This document shows positions 7,863-14,550 of a stretch of DNA of 64,000 nucleotides, in pieces. The DNA comes from Kitasatospora azatica KCTC 9699 (lineage in GTDB: Bacteria; Actinomycetota; Actinomycetes; Streptomycetales; Streptomycetaceae). A program made the translations under genes and the position numbers. The stretch lies in assembly GCF_000744785.1 (NCBI RefSeq), contig NZ_JQMO01000003.1, positions 248,001-312,000 on the forward strand, read 5' to 3'. Each line of letters opens with the position of its first letter. The stretch's first letter is position 1. Below the pieces are notes generated by a model. That model saw only the letters and a program-made list of their open reading frames with translations, searched no databases and was not told the origin of the DNA.

Positions 7863-8827
7863 TTGCCGGTCGCCTGCTTCAACGCGTCGGCGATGCCCTG
7901 CAGTTCGGCGCTCTGCCAGTCCTGGAAGGTGGCGCCGGCGGGGGTCAGGGTCTCGGTGACGGTGGCGACCGGGATGCCCTGCGCCTTGGCGGCGGCGACC
8001 TGCGCGGCGACGTCCGGCGTGGAGTTCTGCGAGTTGTAGACGTAGACCTTGATCTGCTTGCCGCTGATCTGCTGGTCGATGGTCGCCTTGTCGGCGGCGG
8101 TGGGGTCGGTGCCCTCGCTCATCGCGTCCAGGAAGGACTCCGGGGTGAGCATCTTCAGGCCCAGGCCCTCGGCGAGCGGGGTGACGATCGACTCCGAGCC
8201 GCCGATCGGGGTGCCCGCGTACTTCGTCTTGATGTCGGATATCAGCTGGTTGTACGCGGCGAGGGTCTTGGTCTCGAAGGTGGTCTTCTGGGTGTCGAAG
8301 TAGGCCGCGTCGGCGGGGTCGGCCTTCTTGTAGTCGGCGGTGATCTGGTCGATCACCTTGCCTACGCTCTCGGGCGAGTACCACTGGTGCGGGTTGTCGC
8401 CCTCCTTCTTGCCCAGCAGCTCGCCGACCTTCAGCGCGGTACGGCTCGGCGCCGGGTTCGCGGCGAGCAGCTTGTCCGACCAGGCGTCGTAGCCGATCCC
8501 GTTGGTGATCACGTAGTCCGCGCTCGCCACCGTGCGGCCGTCACCGGCGGTCGGCTCGTAGGAGTGCGGGTCGGTGTCGGGACTGGTGATGATGCTCGTG
8601 ACCTTGACGTGGTCGCCGCCGAGCTGGCCGGCGATGCTGCCCCAGAAGTTCTCCGCAGCGGTCACCTGGAGCACCCTGCCACTGCCGGAGGAGCCGGTCG
8701 CGGCGCCTGCCTTGGGCGTGGCGGAGGTGGAGCACGCACTGGTGGCCGCGAGGGCGACGAGAGCGGCAGCGCCCAGCGCGAGCCGGACGGGGTGTCTGCG
8801 GGCGGAACGGGACAGGACGACGCGCAT
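7859..8827 (-). CDS. Metal ABC transporter substrate-binding lipoprotein (ZnuA/TroA-like)
   Basis: 322-residue cluster A-I solute-binding protein. ATG at 8827 is chosen because GAGGAG lies about 10 bases upstream; an upstream TTG is less likely. It has an Arg-rich n-region and a hydrophobic stretch ending in a lipobox (TSAC) for lipid anchoring. Probable ligands are His in TDPHSYEP, His in DNPHQWY, Glu in GGSESIV and the Asp after NSTPD. That His-His-Glu-Asp set resembles manganese-type proteins, and no His-rich loop is present. Even so, the Zur-like boxes just upstream and the zinc-linked neighbours favour zinc. Confidence 0.9.
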   Translation of the reverse strand: MRVVLSRSARRHPVRLALGAAALVALAATSACSTSATPKAGAATGSSGSGRVLQVTAAENFWGSIAGQLGGDHVKVTSIITSPDTDPHSYEPTAGDGRTVASADYVITNGIGYDAWSDKLLAANPAPSRTALKVGELLGKKEGDNPHQWYSPESVGKVIDQITADYKKADPADAAYFDTQKTTFETKTLAAYNQLISDIKTKYAGTPIGGSESIVTPLAEGLGLKMLTPESFLDAMSEGTDPTAADKATIDQQISGKQIKVYVYNSQNSTPDVAAQVAAAKAQGIPVATVTETLTPAGATFQDWQSAELQGIADALKQATGK

Positions 8828-8901
8828 GGCGTGGGTGCTCCTCAACTGACCTTCGAGCCCCTGTGGCGGGGCCCGTCTCGGTGGATGACAAGAACGCTAA
8901 T

Positions 8902-8955
8902 CGGGAATGATTTTCAACACCAGATCGATCGTGGCGGAGATGACAATCATTACCA
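8902..8955. promoter_or_regulatory. Two Zur-box-like sites upstream of the metal transporter operon
   Basis: The AT-rich island upstream of the binding-protein gene contains TGACAATCATTACCA (8941-8955), an exact fit to the palindrome pattern TG-NN-AATSATT-NN-CA of actinobacterial Zur boxes. A second site, CGGGAATGATTTTCA (8902-8916), differs from it at one outer position. Their centres are 39 bp apart. Binding of zinc-loaded Zur would repress the operon. Confidence 0.7.
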
Positions 8956-8990
8956 AACCTTGACCGGGAAGCCCCGGGCCCGCTCCGGGC

Positions 8991-9317
8991 TCAGGACGGG
9001 ACGGTCAGCAGACCGCGCCCGTAGGCGCGGACCAGGCTGCGCGGCACCAGGTGCTCGCGGCCGTCCACGGTGATCGGCACCAGCTGCGGCGCGCTCGCCT
9101 TCCACTGGGCCCGGCGGTGCCGCGCGCCCTCGCGGACCAGCGCGGCATCGATGTTGATCTCGCTCATGTCGTTGACGATGACCGCGACCCGCATCCCGTC
9201 CCGGTTGTTGAGGAGGTGGTTGAGCAGCGTGGTCTTGCCCGCACCGAGGAAGCCGGACAGCACGGTGACCGGGAGGCGACCGCTCAGCGGCCGGCTCGCA
9301 CGGTGCTGGTGTCGCAC
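8991..9317 (-). pseudogene. Chimeric remnant of a CobW/ZNG-type zinc-chaperone GTPase
   Basis: 108-codon frame. Residues 15-64 are the N-terminus of a CobW-family G3E GTPase: [14 protein letters not shown] (Walker A), then [19 protein letters not shown] and DAALVREG. The CxCC metal motif, the rest of the GTPase and the C-terminal domain (about 300 residues) are missing. Instead the frame continues into 43 residues I do not recognise, ending GRGLLTVPS. Upstream in another frame [14 protein letters not shown] is preceded by a ribosome binding site, so a frameshift may also separate the original start. It probably once belonged to the Zur-controlled cluster; it is unlikely to be functional. Confidence 0.75.
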
Positions 9318-9383
9318 GGACCCCGGTCGGAGATGGACATCTTGATCACAGTTCGCTCTTCCTGGAGAGAGTTGGGGTGCGCG

Positions 9384-10574
9384 TCAGGCGACAACGGGAT
9401 CGAGCAGTTCCTCGAAGGCGTCCGGCAGGGCCTTCCAGCCCGCTTCACCGGCCGCGACTTCGGCGTCGGTGAGCAGGCAGGAGTCGAGCAGGGCGGTGAT
9501 CCCGTCGGTGTCCAGCCCGTGGGCGGTGAAGCTGAGTTGCTGCACCCGGTCGCCGTGCACCGGGTCCCAGTCGAGTGCGGCGGCGGCCCGCCGGGCGGGC
9601 GGGTAGAGCTCCCAGACCGCGTCGGGCAGGCCGACCAGCCAGGGACCGCACTCCTCCACCGCCAGATTCGCGCCGGCCGCGTCCCAGGCAAGCATCAGGC
9701 CTGGGCGGTTGGCGAGCCAGAAGCGGCCACGGCTGCGCTGGGCGGCCGGGACCAGCTGGTCCAGCGCCTCGAACAGCCGCTCGGGGTGCAGCGGTCGGCG
9801 GCGCTCCCAGACCAGGGTGGCCACCCCCGCTTCGTCGGCCGCCTGCGGCAGCAGGGCCAGCGCCGGGTTGACCCGGTCCCGCGCGGCCGCCACGTCGAAG
9901 CCCGCCCGTGCCGCGCCGACCAACGCTCCGCCGCCGAGACGGACGAACCGGGCGGTCGGGTGGAGCTGGCGCAGCATCGCCAGGCCGGCGTTCAACTCGG
10001 CACTGCCGGCGGCCTCCTGGGTGTGCGCGACGGCCAACACGCTCGCGTACTCGATCTGGTGGGACAGCGCCTCGGCGAGGGTCCGGTCATCGTCCGTACA
10101 GGTGTGCAGGTGGTGCTCGAACAGCTGGTCCGAGACCGAGAGTTCCGGCACGATGCGCAGCGGGTCGACGGCGGTGACCACGCCGACCACGTCCAGCACC
10201 TCGTGCATGCAGCGGTCGCCGGCCTCGCCGCCCGCGATGACCTCGACCAGGGGATGCGGGTCGCTGCCGCCCCACAGCTCCACCACTGCCAGGCGATGGC
10301 TGCCCGCCTCGGCGATCTTCAGGAGTTCGGGCAGCAGGTCCTCGCGCAGCGCGCAGCACGGACAGTCGTTGGTGAGCGGCAGCTGGGCTTGGCCGAGCAG
10401 GCCCGAGGCGTCCTGGACCCGCCGGTGCACCCGACTCTCGTCGGCCGCCGTCAGGTCGTGGTGCAGGAGCACCGCGCCCTCGCAGCTGTCCAGCAGTTCC
10501 AGGACGGCTTGGCGGCGTGCGGCCTCGTGCAGGCCGCCGACCACCACCACGGGCAGCAGGCTGGATTCGGGCAC
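9384..10574 (-). CDS. mrf: CobW-like protein, ribosome hibernation factor-recruiting (Mrf-like)
   Basis: 396-residue G3E-like protein. The GTG start has GGAAGGAAG just upstream. The N-terminal strand LPVVVVGGLHEAARRQ sits where CobW proteins have GxxGxGKT, so Walker A is degenerate. A CxCC-like motif, NDCPCCALRED, is present near residue 89. The C-terminal CobW_C-like part contains RGRFWLANRP. Mycobacterial Mrf has the same features and helps recruit a hibernation factor to ribosomes carrying zinc-free paralogues during zinc starvation. Lying immediately after rpsN/rpmB paralogues supports that role here by inference. Confidence 0.82.
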   Translation of the reverse strand: MPESSLLPVVVVGGLHEAARRQAVLELLDSCEGAVLLHHDLTAADESRVHRRVQDASGLLGQAQLPLTNDCPCCALREDLLPELLKIAEAGSHRLAVVELWGGSDPHPLVEVIAGGEAGDRCMHEVLDVVGVVTAVDPLRIVPELSVSDQLFEHHLHTCTDDDRTLAEALSHQIEYASVLAVAHTQEAAGSAELNAGLAMLRQLHPTARFVRLGGGALVGAARAGFDVAAARDRVNPALALLPQAADEAGVATLVWERRRPLHPERLFEALDQLVPAAQRSRGRFWLANRPGLMLAWDAAGANLAVEECGPWLVGLPDAVWELYPPARRAAAALDWDPVHGDRVQQLSFTAHGLDTDGITALLDSCLLTDAEVAAGEAGWKALPDAFEELLDPVVA

Positions 10575-10601
10575 CGTTCTTCCTTCCTCGGGGTCAGGGG
10601 A

Positions 10602-10655
10602 GGTCGCGTCCCGGATCGCACGGACCGGGACAGTGGCACGGTCCGGGACGCGACC
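10602..10655 (-). terminator. Long inverted repeat between rpsN and mrf
   Basis: Perfect 14-bp arms at 10602-10615 and 10642-10655 enclose 26 bases, which can themselves pair in part. It lies inside the presumed rpsN-mrf transcript. There is no T-run, so it may be an attenuator, an RNA processing or stability element, or a partial terminator lowering mrf expression. Confidence 0.55.
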
Positions 10656-10668
10656 GGCTTGGGAGGTG

Positions 10669-10974
10669 TTACCAGCTGGCCTTGCGGACGCCCGGCAGGA
10701 ATCCGGCATGAGCCTGCTCCCGCAGGCCGATCCGGGAGAGGCCGAAGGCGCGCAGGTAGCCGCGGGGCCGGCCGTCGACCGCGTCGCGGTTGCGGATCCG
10801 GGTGGCGCTGGCGTCGCGCGGCTGGCGCTGCAGCTCGGCCTGGGCGGCGACGCGGGCCTCGGGTGCGGTCGCGGGCGAGGCGATCAGGCGCTTCAGCTCG
10901 GCCCGGCGCTCGGCGTACCGAGCCACCACCAGCCGGCGCTGCTCGTTCTTGGCGATCTTGCTGCGCTTGGCCAT
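10669..10974 (-). CDS. rpsN: 30S ribosomal protein S14, zinc-independent type
   Basis: 101-residue S14 of the long form, beginning [14 protein letters not shown] and ending with the conserved [24 protein letters not shown] region. It lacks the CxxC pair of the zinc-binding short form, so it is the C-minus paralogue that replaces the zinc protein when zinc is scarce. Its ATG overlaps the rpmB stop by one base (TGATG), indicating coupling. Confidence 0.96.
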   Translation of the reverse strand: MAKRSKIAKNEQRRLVVARYAERRAELKRLIASPATAPEARVAAQAELQRQPRDASATRIRNRDAVDGRPRGYLRAFGLSRIGLREQAHAGFLPGVRKASW

Positions 10975-11210
10975 CAGACCCGCCCGCCCCGGGCCCGCAC
11001 GACGGCGACGGCCTTCTCGATGCCGAGTTTGTCGACGGTCTTGATGCCCTTGGCGCTGAGCGTCAGGCGGACGACCCGGCCCTCGCTCGGCAGCCAGTAG
11101 CGCTTGGTCTGGATGTTGGGGTCGAAGCGGCGCCTGGTGCGCCGGTGCGAATGGGAGATGGCGTTGCCGAAACCGGGCTTGCGACCGGTGAGCTGGCAGT
11201 GGGCAGACAT
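10974..11210 (-). CDS. rpmB: 50S ribosomal protein L28, alternative copy
   Basis: 78-residue bL28 with [37 protein letters not shown] and the C-terminal [10 protein letters not shown]. It is the first gene of the leftward ribosomal-protein transcript, divergent from L33/L31. The zinc-binding cysteine pairs of the C-plus form are absent; only Cys5 is present. This makes it the zinc-independent paralogue typical of Zur-controlled clusters. Confidence 0.95.
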   Translation of the reverse strand: MSAHCQLTGRKPGFGNAISHSHRRTRRRFDPNIQTKRYWLPSEGRVVRLTLSAKGIKTVDKLGIEKAVAVVRARGGRV

Positions 11211-11305
11211 GGCGACTCCGTGCCGGTGAAGACAGCGACGGCAGACGGGACCGGCCCATGGGAATGCCGCCGCTGCCGCGAACGTTGAGCCGACAGTACA
11301 CTAGA

Positions 11306-11320
11306 TGAAAACGAAAACCA
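11306..11320. promoter_or_regulatory. Zur-box-like site in the divergent rpmB / rpmG promoter
   Basis: TGAAAACGAAAACCA (11306-11320), followed by TTACGTTATGG, lies in the AT-rich part of the intergenic region. It matches one half of the Streptomyces Zur consensus (TGAAAACG...CA) well and the other half poorly. The position suits joint control of both ribosomal-protein transcripts. Confidence 0.6.
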
Positions 11321-11386
11321 TTACGTTATGGTGAGCCCTGTGGCGTCACAGCAAACCCGCACGGCAACACCGGCCAGCACCGCGTA

Positions 11387-11410
11387 CCAGCACCAGCACC
11401 AGCACCAGCA
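11387..11410. repeat. Hexanucleotide repeat (CCAGCA)4 in the rpmG leader
   Basis: Four perfect CCAGCA units, preceded by looser CCAGCAC copies from 11374, lie between the Zur-like box and the L33 start. There is no coding role. Such repeats can expand or contract and so alter spacing or mRNA leader length. Confidence 0.8.
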
Positions 11411-11431
11411 CCCGAAAGGACCCCGACCCCG

Positions 11432-11596
11432 ATGGCCCGCAACGACCTGCGCCCGATCATCAAGCTCCGCTCCACCGCCGGGACCGGCTACACGTACGTG
11501 ACCCGCAAGAGCCGCCGCAACGACCCCGACCGCTTGGTGCTGCGCAAGTACGACCCCACCGCCCGCACCCACGTCCTGTTCCGCGAAGAGCGCTGA
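11432..11596 (+). CDS. rpmG: 50S ribosomal protein L33, zinc-independent
   Basis: 54-residue bL33 starting [19 protein letters not shown] and ending [15 protein letters not shown]. The CxxC pairs of the zinc-binding form are absent. AAAGGA sits 11 bases before the ATG. First gene of a two-gene rightward unit with L31. Confidence 0.96.
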   Translation: MARNDLRPIIKLRSTAGTGYTYVTRKSRRNDPDRLVLRKYDPTARTHVLFREER

Positions 11597-11628
11597 CCGA
11601 CCCCGCCGACCCCTCCAGGAGGAACCCC

Positions 11629-11898
11629 ATGAAGTCCGGCATCCACCCCGCCTACCGCCCCGTCGTCTTCCGCGACAAGGCCGGCGACCTCGCCTTCCTC
11701 ACCCGCTCGACAGCGACCAGTGACAAGACCGTCGAGTGGCAGGACGGCAACACCTACCCCGTCATCGACGTCGAGATCTCCTCCGCCAGCCACCCCTTCT
11801 ACACCGGCAACGCCCGCGTCCTGGACACCGCCGGCCGCGTCGAACGCTTCCAGCGCCGCTACGGCCTGGCCAACTCAAAGCCCGGCACGGCGAGCTGA
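11629..11898 (+). CDS. rpmE2: 50S ribosomal protein L31 type B, zinc-independent
   Basis: 89-residue type-B bL31, beginning [19 protein letters not shown] and containing [18 protein letters not shown]. It has no cysteines, unlike the zinc-binding type A protein. An AGGAGG ribosome binding site precedes the ATG. It lies 32 bases after rpmG and is co-transcribed. By family knowledge it replaces zinc-L31 on ribosomes under zinc limitation. Confidence 0.95.
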   Translation: MKSGIHPAYRPVVFRDKAGDLAFLTRSTATSDKTVEWQDGNTYPVIDVEISSASHPFYTGNARVLDTAGRVERFQRRYGLANSKPGTAS

Positions 11899-11936
11899 CC
11901 ACACGTCAGTCGAGGAACCATGAAAGCGGTCGCCGA

Positions 11937-12290
11937 TCAGGCGGGCTGCCACAGCTCGACCCGGTTGCCCTCCGGATCGGTGACCCACCCGAATCGACCG
12001 ACGCCCGCCATCTCCTGCGTGTCCTCGGAAACGTCCGCTCCCTTGGCACGCAGTTGCGCGAGCATCGCATCCAGGTCGCGGACCCGGAAGTTGAGCATGG
12101 TCTGCTGGGCGCGCGACCCGAAGTAGTCGGTCTCGGACTCGAAGGTCGCGAAGACCGTCGGCCCGGCCTCCTGACGCCACAGGCCGTTCTCATCGGCGTC
12201 CAGGCCCAGGCAGTCGCGGTACCACGCGCTCAGGGCGGCCGGGTCGGCGGCTCGCATGAAATGTCCACCGATGCCAAGCACACGTTCCAT
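11937..12290 (-). CDS. VOC (glyoxalase/bleomycin-resistance-like) protein
   Basis: 117-residue single VOC module (two beta-alpha-beta-beta-beta halves). The first half is GIGGHFMRAADPAALSAWYRDCLGLD, and the C-terminal strand is GWVTDPEGNRVELWQP with the usual Glu ligand. ATG at 12290 is chosen as the start of homology-like sequence. The substrate is unknown, and the gene is isolated downstream of the ribosomal-protein unit on the opposite strand. Confidence 0.85.
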   Translation of the reverse strand: MERVLGIGGHFMRAADPAALSAWYRDCLGLDADENGLWRQEAGPTVFATFESETDYFGSRAQQTMLNFRVRDLDAMLAQLRAKGADVSEDTQEMAGVGRFGWVTDPEGNRVELWQPA

Positions 12291-12424
12291 GCCGCCATCC
12301 TGCCAGGGCGGCGAGCGGGCGGACGGGCACCACACTGGGCTTCTGACGAGATGGCCACCAGTTCCGGTTGGGGCAGCCGACCCACCACCCGCCGTCCCTG
12401 GTGATCCATCCGCCGACTGACCTC

Positions 12425-12499
12425 AGAAGTCATGTCATTTGGGCAGTGTTGGTGGTACCGGAAGCTCCGGTACGTCCGCAGGAATGAGATGCCTTCTTA
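12425..12499. mobile_element. MITE-like miniature element with IS-type terminal inverted repeats
   Basis: A 75-bp segment. Left terminus AGAAGTCATGTCATTTGG (12425-12442) and right terminus AATGAGATGCCTTCTTA (12483-12499) are inverted copies, with 13 of 15 positions matching. The right terminus is a perfect inverted match to the insertion-sequence end at 13303-13319. The centre holds a palindrome with 8-bp arms and a 3-base loop (12455-12473). It is too small to encode a transposase. Confidence 0.65.
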
Positions 12500-12540
12500 A
12501 TCGAGTGCGAGAGTCCCGGTCCGGGTGATACAAGGTCTGC

Positions 12541-13305
12541 GTGACTGAGCATCTCTACTTCCCCTCCCTGCTGCGGATGATTGACGAGCGGTCCGCCGCG
12601 TTCCGCGCCGCCGTCGCCGCAGCCCCCAGCCTCGACGCCGACGTCCCGTCCTGCCCGGGCTGGACGCTGTACGACCTGGCGAACCACCTCAGTGAGGGGG
12701 ACCGCTTCTGGGCCTACATCGTGCTGAACACCGCGTCGGGCGACGAGCGGCCGAGCAAGGACGGGCTGGCGGCGCCCAGGGAGCGCGAGGCCCTCATAAC
12801 CTGGCTGGCCGACTCGACGGAGCAGCTGCTTACTGCTCTGCGCGAGGCCGGCCCGGACCGGGGCTGCTGGGCCTGGTGGGAGCCGCTGGCCTCGCCGCAC
12901 ACGGTGGCCGCCGTGGCCCGCCGCCGCGTCCCGGAGTCGCTGATCCACACCTACGACGCCCAGTTGGCCTCCGGTACCCCGCAGGAGCTGCCGACGACCG
13001 AGGCGGTCGACACCATCGAGGAGTTCCTCGCCACCGTCTGCACCGTCACGGTCCCGTGGCCGGGCGAGCCCGCCACCATGGACTACCACGCAGCCGAGGC
13101 CGGCTCCTGGCGCCAGACGCTGGACGCCGCCGGTTCCCGCTTCACCCGCCTCACCGCGGCGGAGGCCGCCGAGAGCAAGCCCACCGCCGCCATCTACGGC
13201 ACGGCGAGCGAGATGGCCCTGCTCATGTACATGCGCATCCCGGCCGGCTCGCTGCGGATAGAGGGCGACGCCGACCTGCTCCAGCAGCTGCAGGACTGGG
13301 ACTAA
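12541..13305 (+). CDS. Maleylpyruvate isomerase-family mycothiol-dependent enzyme
   Basis: 254-residue protein with an N-terminal DinB-like MDMPI domain (about 10-155) carrying the family motif VPSCPGWTLYDLANHLSEGDRFW, then a C-terminal MDMPI_C-type domain. His35 and the later His in SLIHTYDAQ suit the metal-binding triad. Such proteins use mycothiol, the actinobacterial thiol, in isomerase or transferase reactions. GTG start. The TAA stop is supplied by the first bases of an insertion-sequence terminal repeat, and a matching repeat lies 42 bp upstream of the start. The gene is thus bracketed by IS ends and could have been moved or trimmed. Confidence 0.87.
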   Translation: MTEHLYFPSLLRMIDERSAAFRAAVAAAPSLDADVPSCPGWTLYDLANHLSEGDRFWAYIVLNTASGDERPSKDGLAAPREREALITWLADSTEQLLTALREAGPDRGCWAWWEPLASPHTVAAVARRRVPESLIHTYDAQLASGTPQELPTTEAVDTIEEFLATVCTVTVPWPGEPATMDYHAAEAGSWRQTLDAAGSRFTRLTAAEAAESKPTAAIYGTASEMALLMYMRIPAGSLRIEGDADLLQQLQDWD

Positions 13306-13640
13306 GAAGGCATCTCATTTGGTGAGTCCTTCGGGTGCAGATGAGGGCTGCGGCGATGCCGGCGAAGGCGGCGAAGGCGGCGAAGTGGTCGGCCTTGCGC
13401 TCGTAGCGGCGGTGGAGCCGGCGGAAGCCGCCGAGCCAGGCGGTTCACGGTGCGCTCGATCACCCATCGGTGCCTGCCGAGCCGTTGGGAGGAGTCGATG
13501 CCTCGGCGGGCGATGCGGGCCGGGATCAGGGCCTGGCTGTCGTGGACGCTGGCCCCGGAGATCGCGAGCGACAGGGGTAAACCGGTGCGTTCGGTGCGTA
13601 GGTGGATCCTTGACCCGTACTTGCCCCGATCGACAGGGCT
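13303..13640 (-). pseudogene. Decayed IS5-family transposase with one terminal repeat
   Basis: Minus-strand remnant of an IS5-type DDE transposase. Recognisable pieces are DRGKYGSRIHLRTERTGLP, SGASVHDSQALIP, then IARRGIDSSQRLGRHRWVIERTVNRL. About 40 residues between the second and third pieces are missing, as are the whole N-terminal half and the catalytic region there. After ERTVNRL the frame shifts; the other frame continues WLGGFRRLHRRYERKADHF to the element end. The terminal repeat TAAGAAGGCATCTCATT lies at 13303-13319. The element is non-autonomous and its far end is lost near the hydrolase gene. Confidence 0.85.
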
Positions 13641-13675
13641 TAATTCCGGTGCGAGGCATCCAGCCCGCCCGCACA

Positions 13676-14455
13676 ATGACCGCCATGACATGGGACGGCT
13701 TGATCCAGCTGGGCGACGGGGACGTATGGGCAGCGGACAGTGGGGGTGACGGGCCGCCCCTGGTACTGCTGCACCCTGGGGTGGGCGACTCGCGGATCTG
13801 GGACCGACTGTTGCCCGAACTCACCGCGCACTACCGGGTGATCCGCTACGACGTGCGCGGCTACGGCCGCTCGCCGCAGCCCACTGCGGCCTACTCGATG
13901 CTGGCCGACCTGCACACGGTGCTGGACTACTTCGGGCTCGACCGGGTCCACCTGGTCGGGTGCAGCATGGGCGGCGGGTCGGCGCTCGGGTTCGCACTCC
14001 AGCAGCCCGAGCGAGCGGAGTCGCTGGTGCTGTTGTGCCCCGGTGTGCCCGGTTTCCCATGGCCGGCCGAGCCGGAGTCGGACGCCGAGTACGACCGGCT
14101 GGTGGCCGCCGGCGACCTGGACGGGCTGACCGCCTACGGCCTGCGCGAGTGGGCGGCGGCCGGCGCGGACGAGGCGGCGGCCGCCCAGTTGCGCTCCGCC
14201 GCCCGGGCCTGGCCCGGCGAGGACGTCCACCAGCAGCCGGACCCGCCGCTCTACGACCGGCTCGGCGAGCTGTCGGCCCTGCCCGCGGTGGTGCTGGTCG
14301 GCGACCGCGACCGCCGCCCGGCGATCGACTGCGCCGAGCAGACCGCTGCCCGGATCGGCTGCGAACTGGTCCGGCTGCCCGGCGTCGACCACCTGCCGCC
14401 GCTGCGGGCGCCCGGCGCGATCCTGCGGGTGATCGGAGCGGTGGCCGCCCGATGA
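13676..14455 (+). CDS. Alpha/beta-hydrolase
   Basis: 259-residue alpha/beta-hydrolase. Oxyanion-hole region LLHPGVGDSRIW, nucleophile elbow GCSMGG near residue 97, acid in LVGDRDRRP, and catalytic His in GVDHLPPL near 240. The start is the ATG at 13676, with a second in-frame ATG at 13685. Neither has a good Shine-Dalgarno sequence, possibly because the IS remnant replaced the native upstream DNA. Esterase, lactonase or haloperoxidase-like activity is possible; the substrate is unknown. Confidence 0.9.
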   Translation: MTAMTWDGLIQLGDGDVWAADSGGDGPPLVLLHPGVGDSRIWDRLLPELTAHYRVIRYDVRGYGRSPQPTAAYSMLADLHTVLDYFGLDRVHLVGCSMGGGSALGFALQQPERAESLVLLCPGVPGFPWPAEPESDAEYDRLVAAGDLDGLTAYGLREWAAAGADEAAAAQLRSAARAWPGEDVHQQPDPPLYDRLGELSALPAVVLVGDRDRRPAIDCAEQTAARIGCELVRLPGVDHLPPLRAPGAILRVIGAVAAR

Positions 14456-14524
14456 CCGCGCCGTATCGCCAGCGCCGCGCCGCGTAGACCGTCGACACCT
14501 TGAGTCGTTCCACACTCGGCCGAG

Positions 14525-14539
14525 CTGACGCACCGTCAG
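14525..14539. repeat. CTGAC-N5-GTCAG palindrome
   Basis: CTGACGCACCGTCAG sits between the convergent hydrolase and alr genes. It shares 14 of 15 bases with the copy at 5106-5120, and the flanking AG and T match as well. Confidence 0.55.
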
Positions 14540-14550
14540 ATGTAGCGCCG

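Noticed and set aside
6957..8384. 475-codon frame for the zinc ABC ATPase
   Set aside because: The extra N-terminal part is the antisense-like shadow of the binding-protein gene; GTG 7862 overlapping its stop is the real start.
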